A DNA stretch of 64,000 nt from Siphonodentalium dalli. Its lineage: Eukaryota > Mollusca > Scaphopoda > Gadilida > Siphonodentaliidae. The notes under the pieces were generated by a model that made no database searches, was not told the origin of the DNA, and was given only the letters and a program-made list of their open reading frames with translations. The position numbers and the translations under genes are program-made. Shown one piece after another: positions 11,569 to 21,648 of the stretch; the stretch's first letter is position 1; each line of letters begins with the position of its first letter. The stretch covers positions 61,955,897 to 62,019,896 of the forward strand of contig CP136063.1 in assembly GCA_032622095.1 (NCBI GenBank). The letters are read 5' to 3'.

Positions 11569-13053
11569 TCACATGTTGGATCCTTCCATGCTCTTAACCG
11601 GCTTTTCGTCCGTGTGAATCCCTATGTGCAACGCCAGACTTGTCTGCCATGTGAATTCCTTCTGACAGATGCCACACTTATATGGCGTCTCATGCATATG
11701 TGTGTGAATTTTCTCGTGTTTAGTCAGAGTTCCTTTTTTACTAAACCCTTTCTGACAAATATCACATTCATATGGCGTTTCTATCATGTGGATCATCTTG
11801 TGTACATTCAAATGATTCAACCGAGTGAATCCTTTCTGACAAATATCACATATATATGGCATATCGCCCGTGTGAATTCCCTTGTGTCCAGTCAGACTGC
11901 TCTTCTGAGTAAATCCTTTCTGACAAATTTCACAATTAAATGGTTTCTCTCCCGTGTGGATCCTCATGTGTACAGCCAAATGACTCATCGCAGTAAATCC
12001 TGTCTGACATATATCACATTTATATGGCATATCCCCCGTGTGGATCATCTTGTGTACAGTCAGATTACCAATCGTAGTGAATCCTTTCTGACAAATGTCA
12101 CATTTATATGGTTTAACTCCCGTGTGGATCACTTTGTGTACAGTCAGATTACCAATCGTAGTGAATCCTTTCTGACAAATATCACACTTATGCGGTTTAT
12201 CTCCCGTGTGGATCATCTTGTGTACAGTCAAACATCTCATCCGAGTAAATCCTTTCAGACAAATATCACATTTGTATGGATTCTCTCCCGTGTGGACCCT
12301 CTTGTGTATAGTCAAACTACTCATATGATTGAATCCTTTCTGACAAATATCACACTTAAATGACTTCTCTCCCGCGTGGATCCTCTTGTGTGCAGTCAAA
12401 TTATTCATCTGAGTGAATCCTTTCTGACAAATATCACACTTAAATGACTTTTCACCCGCGTGGATCCTCTTGTGTACAGTCAAATTACTCATCTGAAAGA
12501 ATCCTTTCTGACAAATATCACACTTAAATGACTTCTCTCTCGTGTGTATCGCCATATGTACAGTCAAATATCTTTTCGAAGCGAATCCTTTCTGGCAAAT
12601 ATCACACTCAAATGACTTCACTCCCACGTGGATCCTCTTGTGTACAGTCAAATTACTCATCTGAGTGAATCCTTTCTGACAAATATCACAGTTAAATGAC
12701 TTCTCTCCCGTGTGGATCCTCATGTGTACAGTCAAATTACTCATCTGAGTGAATCCTTTCTGACAAATATCACACTTAAATGACTTCTCTCTCGTGTGGG
12801 TCGTCATGTGTACAGTCAAATAACTATTCGAATTGAATCCTTTCTGACAAATATCACATTTATATGGTTTCTCGCCCGTGTGGATCCTCTTGTATATAGT
12901 TACATTACTCATCTGGGTGAATCCTTTCTGACAAATATCACATTCATATGGTTTCGAGCCCGTGTGGATTTCCTTGTCTACAGTCAATTGACTCATCCCA
13001 GAGCATCCTTTCTGATTACATAGCTCACACCGGATGAGTATATGGCATGTCAC
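11569..13053 (-). CDS. C2H2 zinc-finger protein, 17 fingers
   Basis: The predicted nuclear DNA-binding protein consists almost wholly of C2H2 fingers at 28-residue spacing (CxxC-x12-HxxxH) joined by HTGEKPYKC-type linkers. I count 17. Finger 2 has Tyr for the first zinc His and finger 1 has Asp at that place, so about 15 look able to bind zinc. Core helices such as TQMSNLTVHKRIH recur almost unchanged in fingers 4, 5 and 7, and fingers 11 and 12 (TTIGNLTVHK) are adjacent near-duplicates, signs of recent array turnover. The last two fingers (KKGTLTKHEKIH and a CGICQxEF type) are conserved in the other two ZNF genes. There is no BTB, KRAB or other effector domain. The start is uncertain. The open frame begins at a GTG inside a CACGTG box, the first in-frame ATG is about codon 20, and the MAYQC start of the paralogues is missing. 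An upstream exon or loss of the start are both possible. Confidence 0.85.
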   Translation of the reverse strand: MTCHILIRCELCNQKGCSGMSQLTVDKEIHTGSKPYECDICQKGFTQMSNVTIYKRIHTGEKPYKCDICQKGFNSNSYLTVHMTTHTREKSFKCDICQKGFTQMSNLTVHMRIHTGEKSFNCDICQKGFTQMSNLTVHKRIHVGVKSFECDICQKGFASKRYLTVHMAIHTREKSFKCDICQKGFFQMSNLTVHKRIHAGEKSFKCDICQKGFTQMNNLTAHKRIHAGEKSFKCDICQKGFNHMSSLTIHKRVHTGENPYKCDICLKGFTRMRCLTVHKMIHTGDKPHKCDICQKGFTTIGNLTVHKVIHTGVKPYKCDICQKGFTTIGNLTVHKMIHTGDMPYKCDICQTGFTAMSHLAVHMRIHTGEKPFNCEICQKGFTQKSSLTGHKGIHTGDMPYICDICQKGFTRLNHLNVHKMIHMIETPYECDICQKGFSKKGTLTKHEKIHTHMHETPYKCGICQKEFTWQTSLALHIGIHTDEKPVKSMEGSNM

Positions 13054-13180
13054 GTGGTCTCACACCGGATGAGTGTATGTCTTCCCATGTGACCTCATAC
13101 CGGATGAGTGGATGGCGTTCCACGTGGTCTCATACCGAATGAGTATATGGCGTGTCACGTGGTCTCACACACTTTCTTTC
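13024..13180. promoter_or_regulatory. 35-bp tandem repeat with E-box-like CACGTG motifs, upstream of the 17-finger frame
   Basis: The unit 'ctca[c/t]accggatgagt' starts at 13024, 13059, 13094 and 13129, with a partial at 13164, exactly 35 bp apart. CACGTG sits at 13051, 13121 and 13156, with a degenerate CATGTG at 13086. The other ZNF loci have a single copy of this block (near 42165 and 49730). It lies in the 5' flank or leader; a regulatory role is inference. Confidence 0.65.
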
Positions 13181-14555
13181 ACAGCCACGTGGACTCAAAC
13201 CGGAATGGATTATCTTATTAACAAACGGTGTGACATATTTCCACCACCAAGACACTGCAGTTTATTGTGTGCGTTTCCATGGTGCTACAATCATCGAAAT
13301 TGTTCTGTAGTTGTCACTAATTATTGGCTGCTCACATGTTTTCTGTCGTTTTCTGTTGTAGTATCTCCCGTAGTTTGTAGATTCGTATACGTATATACCA
13401 CGAATCACTGCATGCATGTCTCTTGACTCGTTATCTGCAGCTGATCCCGTATATTAAAGGAAGTTGTATCTGAACGGGTTTGTGTCCAGTTTAAAAGTCC
13501 GGCGGATCAAGCGTTCGTCGTCATAGCACTTGCTGGAATTACAGGGAATGAAGTTGTCACTGGAATGAAAAGAAAATACCAAGATAAATGATAAAATAAT
13601 GAAACAGCGACCATGGTGAAGGGACAACACAACGGTATATTATAACTGTATATCGGCTATCCAGTATATTCGAGCAGTAGAAACAACGATACATTATATA
13701 TTTATATCAAGTTGATCAATTATTTTGGTACATAAATGAGGACAGTTGGTAAATCCTTTTTGGTGCTGTTCCATCCTGATTTCATCACAAAAATGTATTA
13801 AACCGTGATTTTAAATCTTGGAGTAAATAAAGAGCGTTTAAACATATTGTAAAGAGGCTCAGTGGAGAATCCTGATTTCTATTGAAATCTGTCGACCAAG
13901 CCCGTTAACAGATCTGCTGTCAAATCAAGCAGTAACCACCTCCTACATTTTTTGAATATCAAGCTAAGACTGTGCAATCTACTGGAGATATGTATCTAAA
14001 TATTCTATATATAGAACAAATTGTCACATTAATTGATACTATATTTAGAACATTATAATAAAATATAAATAAAAATAAAATAAAAAATAATTGATAGAAT
14101 CTTTCTCGGCAGGGATTTCCATCTCTTAGGTATTATTTCATATGCAGGGAATTACATATAATTTGTTCTTCAAGGGGATAATCCATCTTTAAGATCATAA
14201 ACGCCCATTATTGTACAATGAAATGTGTTATAGGTTCCATTGCAGTTCTGGTTATATACCGGTAGTCTATATTATTGTGTTCCAGTCAATCAGTGAGATA
14301 TCTTTGATGAAATTGTGCATGTCTATCATTGGATAGTCTCCTTGGTAAACAAAAACATCTCTGTTTGTTACTTTTAGCTCCTTTGTCCACAAGAAGGTAA
14401 ACAGGCATGTGATGAGTTATGTGTTCCACACAAAATACCAGCGTAAAAATTATGAGATGACAACTGTTGGAGATGATGTCAATGAGGGTTTCACGGCATT
14501 CTGTTATTCTTGTGGGTTTAGTTATTGTTGGTAAAACAATAAATGACACACATAA
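13181..14555. other. ZNF 5' flank, paralogous to the other two loci
   Basis: Blocks such as 'cactgcatgcatg', 'ggaatgaaaagaaaataccaag' and 'aagcagtaacca' recur in order upstream of the ZNF genes at 42 and 50 kb. No protein-coding exon is evident. Promoter elements cannot be placed from sequence alone. Beyond about 13930 I see no gene. Confidence 0.55.
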
Positions 14556-15016
14556 CAGGACCGGGAACCTCGAGCCTCTAAACCAAAGCGTTTTGTGCTT
14601 AAAGGTGGATTATCTCTTTAAGTAACAAATTTGAAATAGTTGCGTGGGTATGAAATAATAAATATGAATTGAAGACCCCTGTCCGGAAAGGCTTCTATAA
14701 ATTAATATTGATTTTATTTCGAATATTAAATCGGGACCGTTTATGTGTCTATTTTTAGAAAAGACCATTCGGATGATATCATATTGCGATATAGAGCACT
14801 GGGCTGTTCATATGGCTACCCGCCGAAAGTCAAATGTCCCAGATTGGTTGCTTGTGTTGTTTTGTTCCACATATATAAGCGATAATGAGTATAATTAACG
14901 TTTGTTTGTGACAAAATTGTAAAATAAAATTTCTGGTCTCTGTTAACAGTAACCATTATTGTTCGTTAGCTGAACAAACACACCTTTTTAGACCAGAAAA
15001 TATTCGAAATAAAATT

Positions 15017-15343
15017 TATGCTTAGACACCCCACAGGGAGGTACCGCATCAAAGTGTTTTCTGTATATCATCTGCGTACTACCCGTATTGCCCTTTTATT
15101 CTTAAGGGGTGAACTTATTGCGGTACCTCCTTTTTGGTTCCGCTTGGTTTGTTAAACAGATTACCCGTAACACAGTGTATCGTTTCAAATGGACTCTCAG
15201 GCATGAGCACTGAGAGCCGTATATTTAATTTATATTAAGGTATATAACATTAATAATTAAACCAAAATCGTATAAAATTATAAATGAAATACTTATATTA
15301 TATGGGTAATATTGAGAAACAAAGGTGAGGGCTATAACAGGCC
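15017..15343 (-). repeat. Ngaro terminal repeat B2
   Basis: About 327 bp, matching 15846-16172 with only a handful of substitutions (for example 'atcatctgcgtac' against 'attatctgcatac'). It forms the 3' end of the element. Confidence 0.92.
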
Positions 15344-15481
15344 CCACACAGAGAAATGAAGTTGAAGATGGTGGGTAACCAGCAGCTGAAACTACGAAAT
15401 GTTAGACCTGGAGAAGAGGGCTGAGCAAATAGCTGCGAAAGACCCTGACGCCAGAAATCAAGGGGGAGGGGGGTTGGGTGG

Positions 15482-15845
15482 GAAAAGAAAATTATGTGTT
15501 TTCGAAAATAAGGGAAGTCTAACGTGTTGAAAAAATGTTAAGTTAAATAATTTTTGTTCCCGTAATATAAACACGACTTCCCTCTTTAGATTCTCTACGC
15601 AAAAGATCGAATTAGGAATATTTCCTTTAGTCATCCAGTGAAGACTATTTTTGTAACTCCCTTTCTGATTGGCTGAACCCCACTGACCTTTATCTTCGCC
15701 TCAGCGATTGGCCCTCAGCGTACCGGCCTTAATTAAGACAGCCTTGACCTTACCCCTACTGTTGTTTACCTCGGAATACGACAAAATATGGTTTGGGAGT
15801 CTTTGCATAAAGCTAGCTATGGTGCCTTGCCCAAAGCTGTGTATT
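15482..15845 (-). repeat. Ngaro internal repeat A2
   Basis: About 364 bp, matching 22574-22936 with a small difference at 'cctttagtcatcc' against 'ccttattcatcc'. It abuts B1 directly. About 138 bp of unique sequence (15344-15481) separates it from B2. Confidence 0.92.
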
Positions 15846-16172
15846 TATGCTTAGACACCCCACAGGGAGGTACCGCATCAAAGTGTTTTCTGTATATTAT
15901 CTGCATACTACCCGTATTGCCCTTTTATTCTTAAGGGGTGAACTTATTGCGGTACCTCCTTTTTGGTTCCGCTTGGTTTGCTAAACAGATTACCCGTAAC
16001 ACAGTGTATCGTTTCAAATGGACTCTCAGGCATGAGCACTGAGAGCCGTATATTTAATTTATATTAAGGTATATAACATTAATAATTAAACCAAAATCGT
16101 ATAAAATTATAAATGAAATACTTATATTATACGGGTAATATTGAGAAACAAAGGTGAGGGCTATAACAGGCC
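15846..16172 (-). repeat. Ngaro internal repeat B1
   Basis: This copy follows the tyrosine-recombinase frame after about 690 bp of 3' non-coding sequence (16173-16865). The junction with A2 reads 'gtgta-tt-tatgctt'. Confidence 0.92.
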
Positions 16173-16865
16173 ACAACTGCGACTACTTGAACAATACGCA
16201 GTGCCCCACCCGGAGGCCAAAAAAGAAAATGGGGGTTGTAAGTGAGACAGGTAAGGTGCCACAGGACGAAAAACCGGGCAGTGGAATTCGCCAACCTGAT
16301 AATGGGGAAGCGAGGTCGGACCCCTACGCCCCCGCCTGAGTTTCACAACGATGAAAAAGGCCATGTAATCAATCAGATGAGGCGCCTGAAGAATGAAGAT
16401 GATCACAATGACAAAGTGATGATATGACAAAATAGCCCTATAGCTATACAACCTAATCACGGTAATAACCAGAGCGACCTGCTCAGACGACCGTAAACAT
16501 CAGACATATCATATCGTACGAGCAATCAACAAATTGGGCTACTTGCCCGCCATCAAACCAATTTGGTGGGTACATAGCGCACCACCGAGGAACTACTTGT
16601 TCGCTCGGGAAACCGTATTACAGCAAAGAGAGGAGCTACTTGCTCGCTCCCAAGTGGACCCAAGAGGTCACCGGACCCACAGTGTTGAAAATAAAAACCG
16701 GGGGTCGTGAAATGAAAAACCACCGTGAAAACCCGCTGTTGGGTGAAAACGGCAGAAAGAACGACTACTTGCCGTTCCTGCCGTGGTCAGAAAATTTAAA
16801 ATAGCTAGGTAGTGACTGCCGCGAAGGAGGAAAACCCAGACCAAGTCGACAGGAGGCCTAACCCG

Positions 16866-17843
16866 TCAGGAGACATGAGACCTCAGGTACTTCCTGAAAG
16901 CCTCTGATTTCCACCTGCCCATTGAACGGATTTGAGAGTCGGTGCATCCGCGGTCAGATGCATCAGAAGCAGCCCCGATACGTAGGCTGTGAGCCGTGTA
17001 TAAGTGGACTGCGAGCCCGGTGAAACGGAGTGTTTGCTTGAGCATTACGTCAAATTCCTTGCGATGGATAACCGTACCAGACGCGTTTAAAAATAGAGGG
17101 CCGGCAGCGGAACCCCGGACCGAAAGGTAGTCATTAAGGCGAGCCACTGGACAGATCGTAGTCTCGGCGTGCTGTAAGAACCGGATAAAGTGCGGCTGAT
17201 TGCCCAGGTTGTGCTTGAAAAACCGAAAGGAGACTGTGACAGCCCGGGGTTCGATATTGAGATCGGACAGTTGTAGGGTACGGCCAGCCGAAACTGTTGA
17301 CGTGGCGCATAATTCCGAAATTCTGGCAAAAGTGAAAAAGGCGAACGTAAGCATGCATTTAAACAGTGCCTGTCGATAATAGCCAATAGTGCAGTGATCC
17401 AGAGCCCCGACTAGTTGTGCCAGTATCACTCGGGTGATGGGACGCCGGGTATCAGCTAAAGGAGCCAATCGGGAAAACCCGGCGAGTGCTTTTTTCACAA
17501 GAAAGTGTGTTGCAGGATCCTGTAAACTGCGAGCCTTATGGTAGAAGGCCAATGCGGATACGATGGCCCGTGCCGACTTGGCCCCATATTGGAGTTGAAA
17601 GAGGTAAGCTATAAATTGTAGAAGCAGCGGTAACGGGATCGGTAGCTGTGGAATGACCCTAATCGAGGAGCAAAATGTATGAAAAAGGCCCCAAGCCCGT
17701 GTGTATGCAGCGGTCGAACTTGGAGCCAGAGAGTTCTGTAGGAGTGTCGCTACTGTGGCATCAAGTATTGCGGGGTTAAATGAAGAGGCACTACCATGGG
17801 GCCAGGCGTTTGAATTTGTCCACCTGAAAACGAGAGAGAGCAT
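16866..17843 (-). CDS. Tyrosine recombinase (YR) of the Ngaro element
   Basis: This recombinase would integrate the circular cDNA of the element, acting in the nucleus by strand exchange through a phosphotyrosine. The frame is 325 codons from an ATG. An N-terminal core-binding-like part (about 30-150) is followed by the catalytic domain. The visible catalytic set is Arg174 in FARISELC, His285 and Arg288 in HSLRIG, Trp311 in GRWKS (the position of the second His or Trp) and the nucleophile Tyr319 in RKYLR. The arrangement R...HxxR...W...Y is complete, so the enzyme could be active. The start overlaps the end of the RT-RNase H frame by about 50 bp, suggesting coupled or shifted translation. Phage integrases share the fold, but the neighbours settle the Ngaro assignment. 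Confidence 0.93.
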   Translation of the reverse strand: MLSLVFRWTNSNAWPHGSASSFNPAILDATVATLLQNSLAPSSTAAYTRAWGLFHTFCSSIRVIPQLPIPLPLLLQFIAYLFQLQYGAKSARAIVSALAFYHKARSLQDPATHFLVKKALAGFSRLAPLADTRRPITRVILAQLVGALDHCTIGYYRQALFKCMLTFAFFTFARISELCATSTVSAGRTLQLSDLNIEPRAVTVSFRFFKHNLGNQPHFIRFLQHAETTICPVARLNDYLSVRGSAAGPLFLNASGTVIHRKEFDVMLKQTLRFTGLAVHLYTAHSLRIGAASDASDRGCTDSQIRSMGRWKSEAFRKYLRSHVS

Positions 17844-19240
17844 CAGCCAGGATGTTATGTGCGGAGGGTATATAGAAAGCCCGTAGTAGTATATTATAAT
17901 GCAGCGACGTCAAAACGAGCTGACGTAATAGCGCCAGCATCGATCGATCCTTAGTGGACTGTTTGTTGATCACAGAGACCACAGCCTGGTTGTCTACGTA
18001 TAGGAGTAGGCGTTTATTTTGCATCTCTGCCCCCCACAGAGACAAAGCGAGGACAATTGGATAAAACTCGAGGGTTGCGATGTTGTGAGATTTAGTCGTG
18101 TCAAAAGGCCCGTACACCCATTTATTACCAAAAATGGCACCGAAACCCTTGGACCCTGAAGCATCCGTTACGAGCTGGAGGGTATTGCTAGATATCCATT
18201 TTTCCTCTAAGAAAAAAGTGCACCCATTGTAATCGTCTAAAAAGTTGAGCCACAGTGTAAGGTCGGCCTTGGCTTCTTTGGTTATCCGGATCCTATGGTG
18301 GGGTTTTGAAATGTTGATGGTCAGATTAATTAGTCGGCGTAAGAAAGGTCTGCCCGGTAATATTACGGAGCAGCCGAAATTTAAAACGCCAATGATGCTC
18401 TGAAGTTCGACTAGCCGGGCCTTTTTGCGTTTGAGCATCTGGTGGATGCGGGTGCGGCAATCGTCCAGTTTTGCTTGTGGGAGGCGAGCCTGCATTATAA
18501 ATGTGTCTAGCTCGATGCCGAGAAAAACTACAATTCTATTTGGTAAGACCGTTTTTTCGTGAGCCATTGGTAAACCGATCGATTGGCAAAGCTGGAGGAA
18601 CCGTTCGAGGGACTCTCGACAGGCGAGCTCGGTAGATTCGACAATACAAAAATCGTCAAGCATATGGACCATGTGTATACCCAGCTTATTGCGAGCTACC
18701 CACTCCAGTGCGGAGCTAAATTTCTCGAATAATTGAGCGCTACTGGCCGCTCCAAAAGGGAGAACCTTATCGTAATAATAATAGCCATCCGATTGGAAAC
18801 CGAGGAGATATTGGTCCTCGGGTCTAATAGGTAAATTCCTGTAGGCCTGAGCTATGTCACAGAGAGCCAAATAAGGGTGAGCACCTGCCTTTTGAATTAA
18901 TTTAATTGCATCTTGCACGGTGGCATATCGGACCGAAGAAAGCTGTGCCGGGATGCCGTCGTTGACGGAGAAACCTTCAGGGTGTGATAAATGGTGAATG
19001 ATCCGATATTCCCCAGCCGTCTTTTTAGGAACCGCCCCAAGAGGAGAAATTTTGAAATGGGGAACAGGTGGGTAGGAGAAAGGCCCCGCTATGCGGCCTA
19101 AGAGTAGTTCCTGCCGTATTTTAGCGGTGACTGCTTCGGGGTGTTGATATGCGGACTGCAAGTTTTTCGTAGATGGGAGCAACGGACAGCCATGAAAACC
19201 CGATTGAAAAACCGTGTGAAAAACCCTCGATCATAACCGA
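17791..19240 (-). CDS. Reverse transcriptase-RNase H of the Ngaro element (N-terminus frame-broken)
   Basis: This copies element RNA into cDNA and degrades the RNA strand. The main open frame (19182 down to 17791, 463 codons) contains RT blocks KNLQSAYQHPE, FKISPLGAVPKK, Asp109 in LCDIAQAY and the catalytic pair in HMLDDF (Asp176, Asp177), the DIRS/Ngaro variant of YxDD. RNase H follows from about residue 325: Asp in LVTDASG, Glu in IATLEFYP, Asp in YVDNQAV and Asp in LADALSRF. The open frame's first codon is TTG, not a true start. The conserved lead-in lies in other frames: TPIDVGHLKTIL in one, GFSHGFSIGF in the next, then GFHGCPLLPSTK in the main frame. Two shifts within about 60 bp therefore separate it from its N-terminus. 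These are mutations or assembly errors. Confidence 0.9.
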
Positions 19241-19374
19241 CCAAAATGGTCTTTAAATGGCCAACATCGATCGGTGTACAGGGGGAGGTATCCCATACAA
19301 AATCAGAAATGCCAGGAAATGGTGGAGAGAGAGTACAGTCACGAGCCGGCTCTCTACTTGAGGGCGGCCGTGAC

Positions 19375-20118
19375 TTAACGTTTAGATGTTCCGTACCCGA
19401 ATTTACCACGTTTGCCACTCCGAAAATGCTGACGACAGAAATTTGCCGGGTGAGAGCCCATATTGCATTTGTAGCAAACGTGTTTATAAACACACCCAGT
19501 ACACACCAAGCCGGCGTGGAACCTTACGCAGAAACCACGAGGAACTGCGGTAGCTTTCTGCTTGGATGGAATGTTATGTTTTGTAGCCTCTGGCTGTTTT
19601 TCAGTGGCGTGTTTGTCGAAACGGGCGTCCATCCACAGCATCTGGTGGATGTCGCTCCAATTTATGTGATGGCGCTCTTTAAGTTTACGGAACTCTCTAT
19701 CGTATTGGGCCCAATTACCCCTACCGCGCGCTATCGTGCGTATGTTAGATTGATATTTTAACATCTGCCGGGCCACAAGGTTGGCCGGGTCCCCGTTCTT
19801 TTCCAGATATACCGCCATGAAAGATTCAAAAGCTATTGCCCAATCATCAAAATTGTGTATATCTTTGGTAGGCTTTGGGTGACAAGCCAACACAGGAGTG
19901 TTATTATGCAACCCTTCCATGGCTAAGGTGTACCCCGGTGAAGAATTGTTGGATGGCAACAACACCTGGAAGTCAATAAATTCCCCCGCCCAGATTTTTT
20001 CTTTAATTTTTTGGGGAACCTGATCTTCGAGTGGAATCGACGGAGATGTGAGGACCTCGGCGCATGGTTCCAGGGGTGGTGTGTACTGGGAGTTGGGGTC
20101 ACTGTGCGGCTCTGACAT
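19375..20118 (-). CDS. Gag-like protein of the Ngaro element
   Basis: A 247-codon frame from an ATG, just upstream of the RT. The central part, with KIWAGEFIDFQVLLP and WAIAFESFM, looks like the conserved gag core of DIRS/Ngaro elements. The C-terminus has a Cys/His cluster (CVRFHAGLVC, CVYKHVCYKC, HPANFC), likely an RNA-binding zinc motif, then a basic tail. It would package element RNA. The call rests on position and the Cys/His pattern. Confidence 0.75.
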   Translation of the reverse strand: MSEPHSDPNSQYTPPLEPCAEVLTSPSIPLEDQVPQKIKEKIWAGEFIDFQVLLPSNNSSPGYTLAMEGLHNNTPVLACHPKPTKDIHNFDDWAIAFESFMAVYLEKNGDPANLVARQMLKYQSNIRTIARGRGNWAQYDREFRKLKERHHINWSDIHQMLWMDARFDKHATEKQPEATKHNIPSKQKATAVPRGFCVRFHAGLVCTGCVYKHVCYKCNMGSHPANFCRQHFRSGKRGKFGYGTSKR

Positions 20119-20128
20119 ACGTAGCGAC

Positions 20129-20835
20129 CTATTGTTCAGCTAGTGATGACAATAACGGTAGATTTAAATGGCCCGCACCTGGTAACTGAGAGCTGATATG
20201 GCTGTGGGAAGGCTGTCCAAATCCTGCCGAAGAAAAAAGTGGCATTCTGGCTGCCGGGCTGTGTGAGAGGCTAGTAATCGGCCGACTGCCCAATGACTGG
20301 TTGGACGACACGCTATAAATGGGAACGCTCTGTCTCGACTGAGGCACAGTGGATAGCGGAAGAGCCTGCCATGGCTGTCCCCTAGCTGTGGATGGTGAAA
20401 TTGGAGAACCAGGGTCGAGATGGTAAGCCGATAAAAAGTCATGGTCGCCCGTGGCCCTGGTAATGGCAGCTACTGTCAAAGGTGGGTCGTAACATACAGT
20501 AGTTGGAGGGGCCAACGAAGAGGGTGGTCTCCTGACTGCCCTCGGTCCGGACTCCGGCGAGTACCATGTCTGCCACGGAAAAGTGGGGGTGGAAGTAAAA
20601 CACCACCAGTAGAGGCCTCTGTGCGAGGTCCCGATGACACCGTAGAAACTGTAGCCGAACCGGTAATGCCAGTGGGAGACTGAGTTGAGATCGGACGCTG
20701 TCTGGTGCGGGTTGTAACCCGGTCTGTCGCTGATGTCTCGAAAAACGTTGACAGATCATCATGCAAATCCTCTACTCGAGTTCGCCGTTTCTTGCCTGTG
20801 GTGAGTGCATGTCGGCCAGACCGTTTGGGACCCAT
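20129..20835 (-). CDS. Possible gag N-terminal region, frame uncertain
   Basis: Two overlapping minus-strand frames fill this interval. One starts at ATG 20835 (MGPKRSGRHALTTGKKRRTR, basic and low-complexity) and ends at 20476. The other (20515-20129) is Ser/Pro-rich and stops 11 bp before the gag ATG. They may be one disordered gag leader split by frameshifts, or separate small ORFs. No domain is recognised. Confidence 0.4.
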
Positions 20836-21297
20836 TTCTGCAATAAGAATTGGCCCATAAACCATAAAGTGTCAAACTGAGCTGCCAATTGTCTCTAGTG
20901 ACATCTCACCTGTTAGTCACCTCCCCCGGGACTATATGCGCCGGGCTCGCTACTTGTTTGCCTGCTGGACGGAATGTTGTCAGGGGAAGAGAATTTCGGT
21001 AAAACAGGTACTGCGCCGTATCTATATAAAAAATAGTATCTCCCAAACAATAAACCTTATACCACATGTAGCCCCCTCCTGTGTCCTATTGGACACTCCT
21101 ATGTCATATTGGACACGAATGAGTCCTATTGGACCCTAAAAGCCTCTAAATGGGCCACTCGTCTGAGTCTACATATGAAGGACACGTCAATATGAACGGT
21201 TCTAAATGTCCGTCTGCCTTCGTGGACAACTCAGGAGAATAAGGAGGGTGCATACCGGTATCAGGGAGGACAATTTGTAAGACCAGCTATTAGGCCG

Positions 21298-21300
<3 letters not shown>

Positions 21301-21328
<28 letters not shown>
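21301..21328. repeat. Homopolymer of 28 A (T in element sense)
   Basis: It lies between the SGNH and gag frames of the Ngaro element. It is not at an element end, so it is not a poly(A) tail. It may be a mononucleotide expansion. Confidence 0.9.
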
Positions 21329-21332
<4 letters not shown>

Positions 21333-21648
21333 GCGTACCCACGGAAACTCTCTTTTCCTGTCCTCCGGATGTCGCCGAGGGAGCTGATGACTGACCGACA
21401 AACCTGTGCCCGCTATAAGGATACATACAAATATCGAAAAATTATCCCCTGACGAGAACAGTAATACCATGGACTTGTGTCATGGTGAATGAAATATAGG
21501 AATATTGTTATGATTTATCGAATGGCAGTCCGGAACATGGTTGAATGTCTTTTGATTTGGTAAGTATACAACCGAGTATTACAAGGAGCAGCCACCCGTT
21601 CCTACTGTGTGGTATATGTAATAAACGCCAGGGCCCAAATATGTGGCC

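Noticed and set aside
11563-12363. Plus-strand 266-codon frame, and a similar one at 41187-41798
   Set aside because: They read repeated FLTNITFIWF peptides antisense to the finger arrays. The long frames follow from the codon pattern of the fingers.
21301-21328. Poly(A) tail marking a retroposed 3' end
   Set aside because: It lies inside the Ngaro element between two of its genes, with no target duplication.
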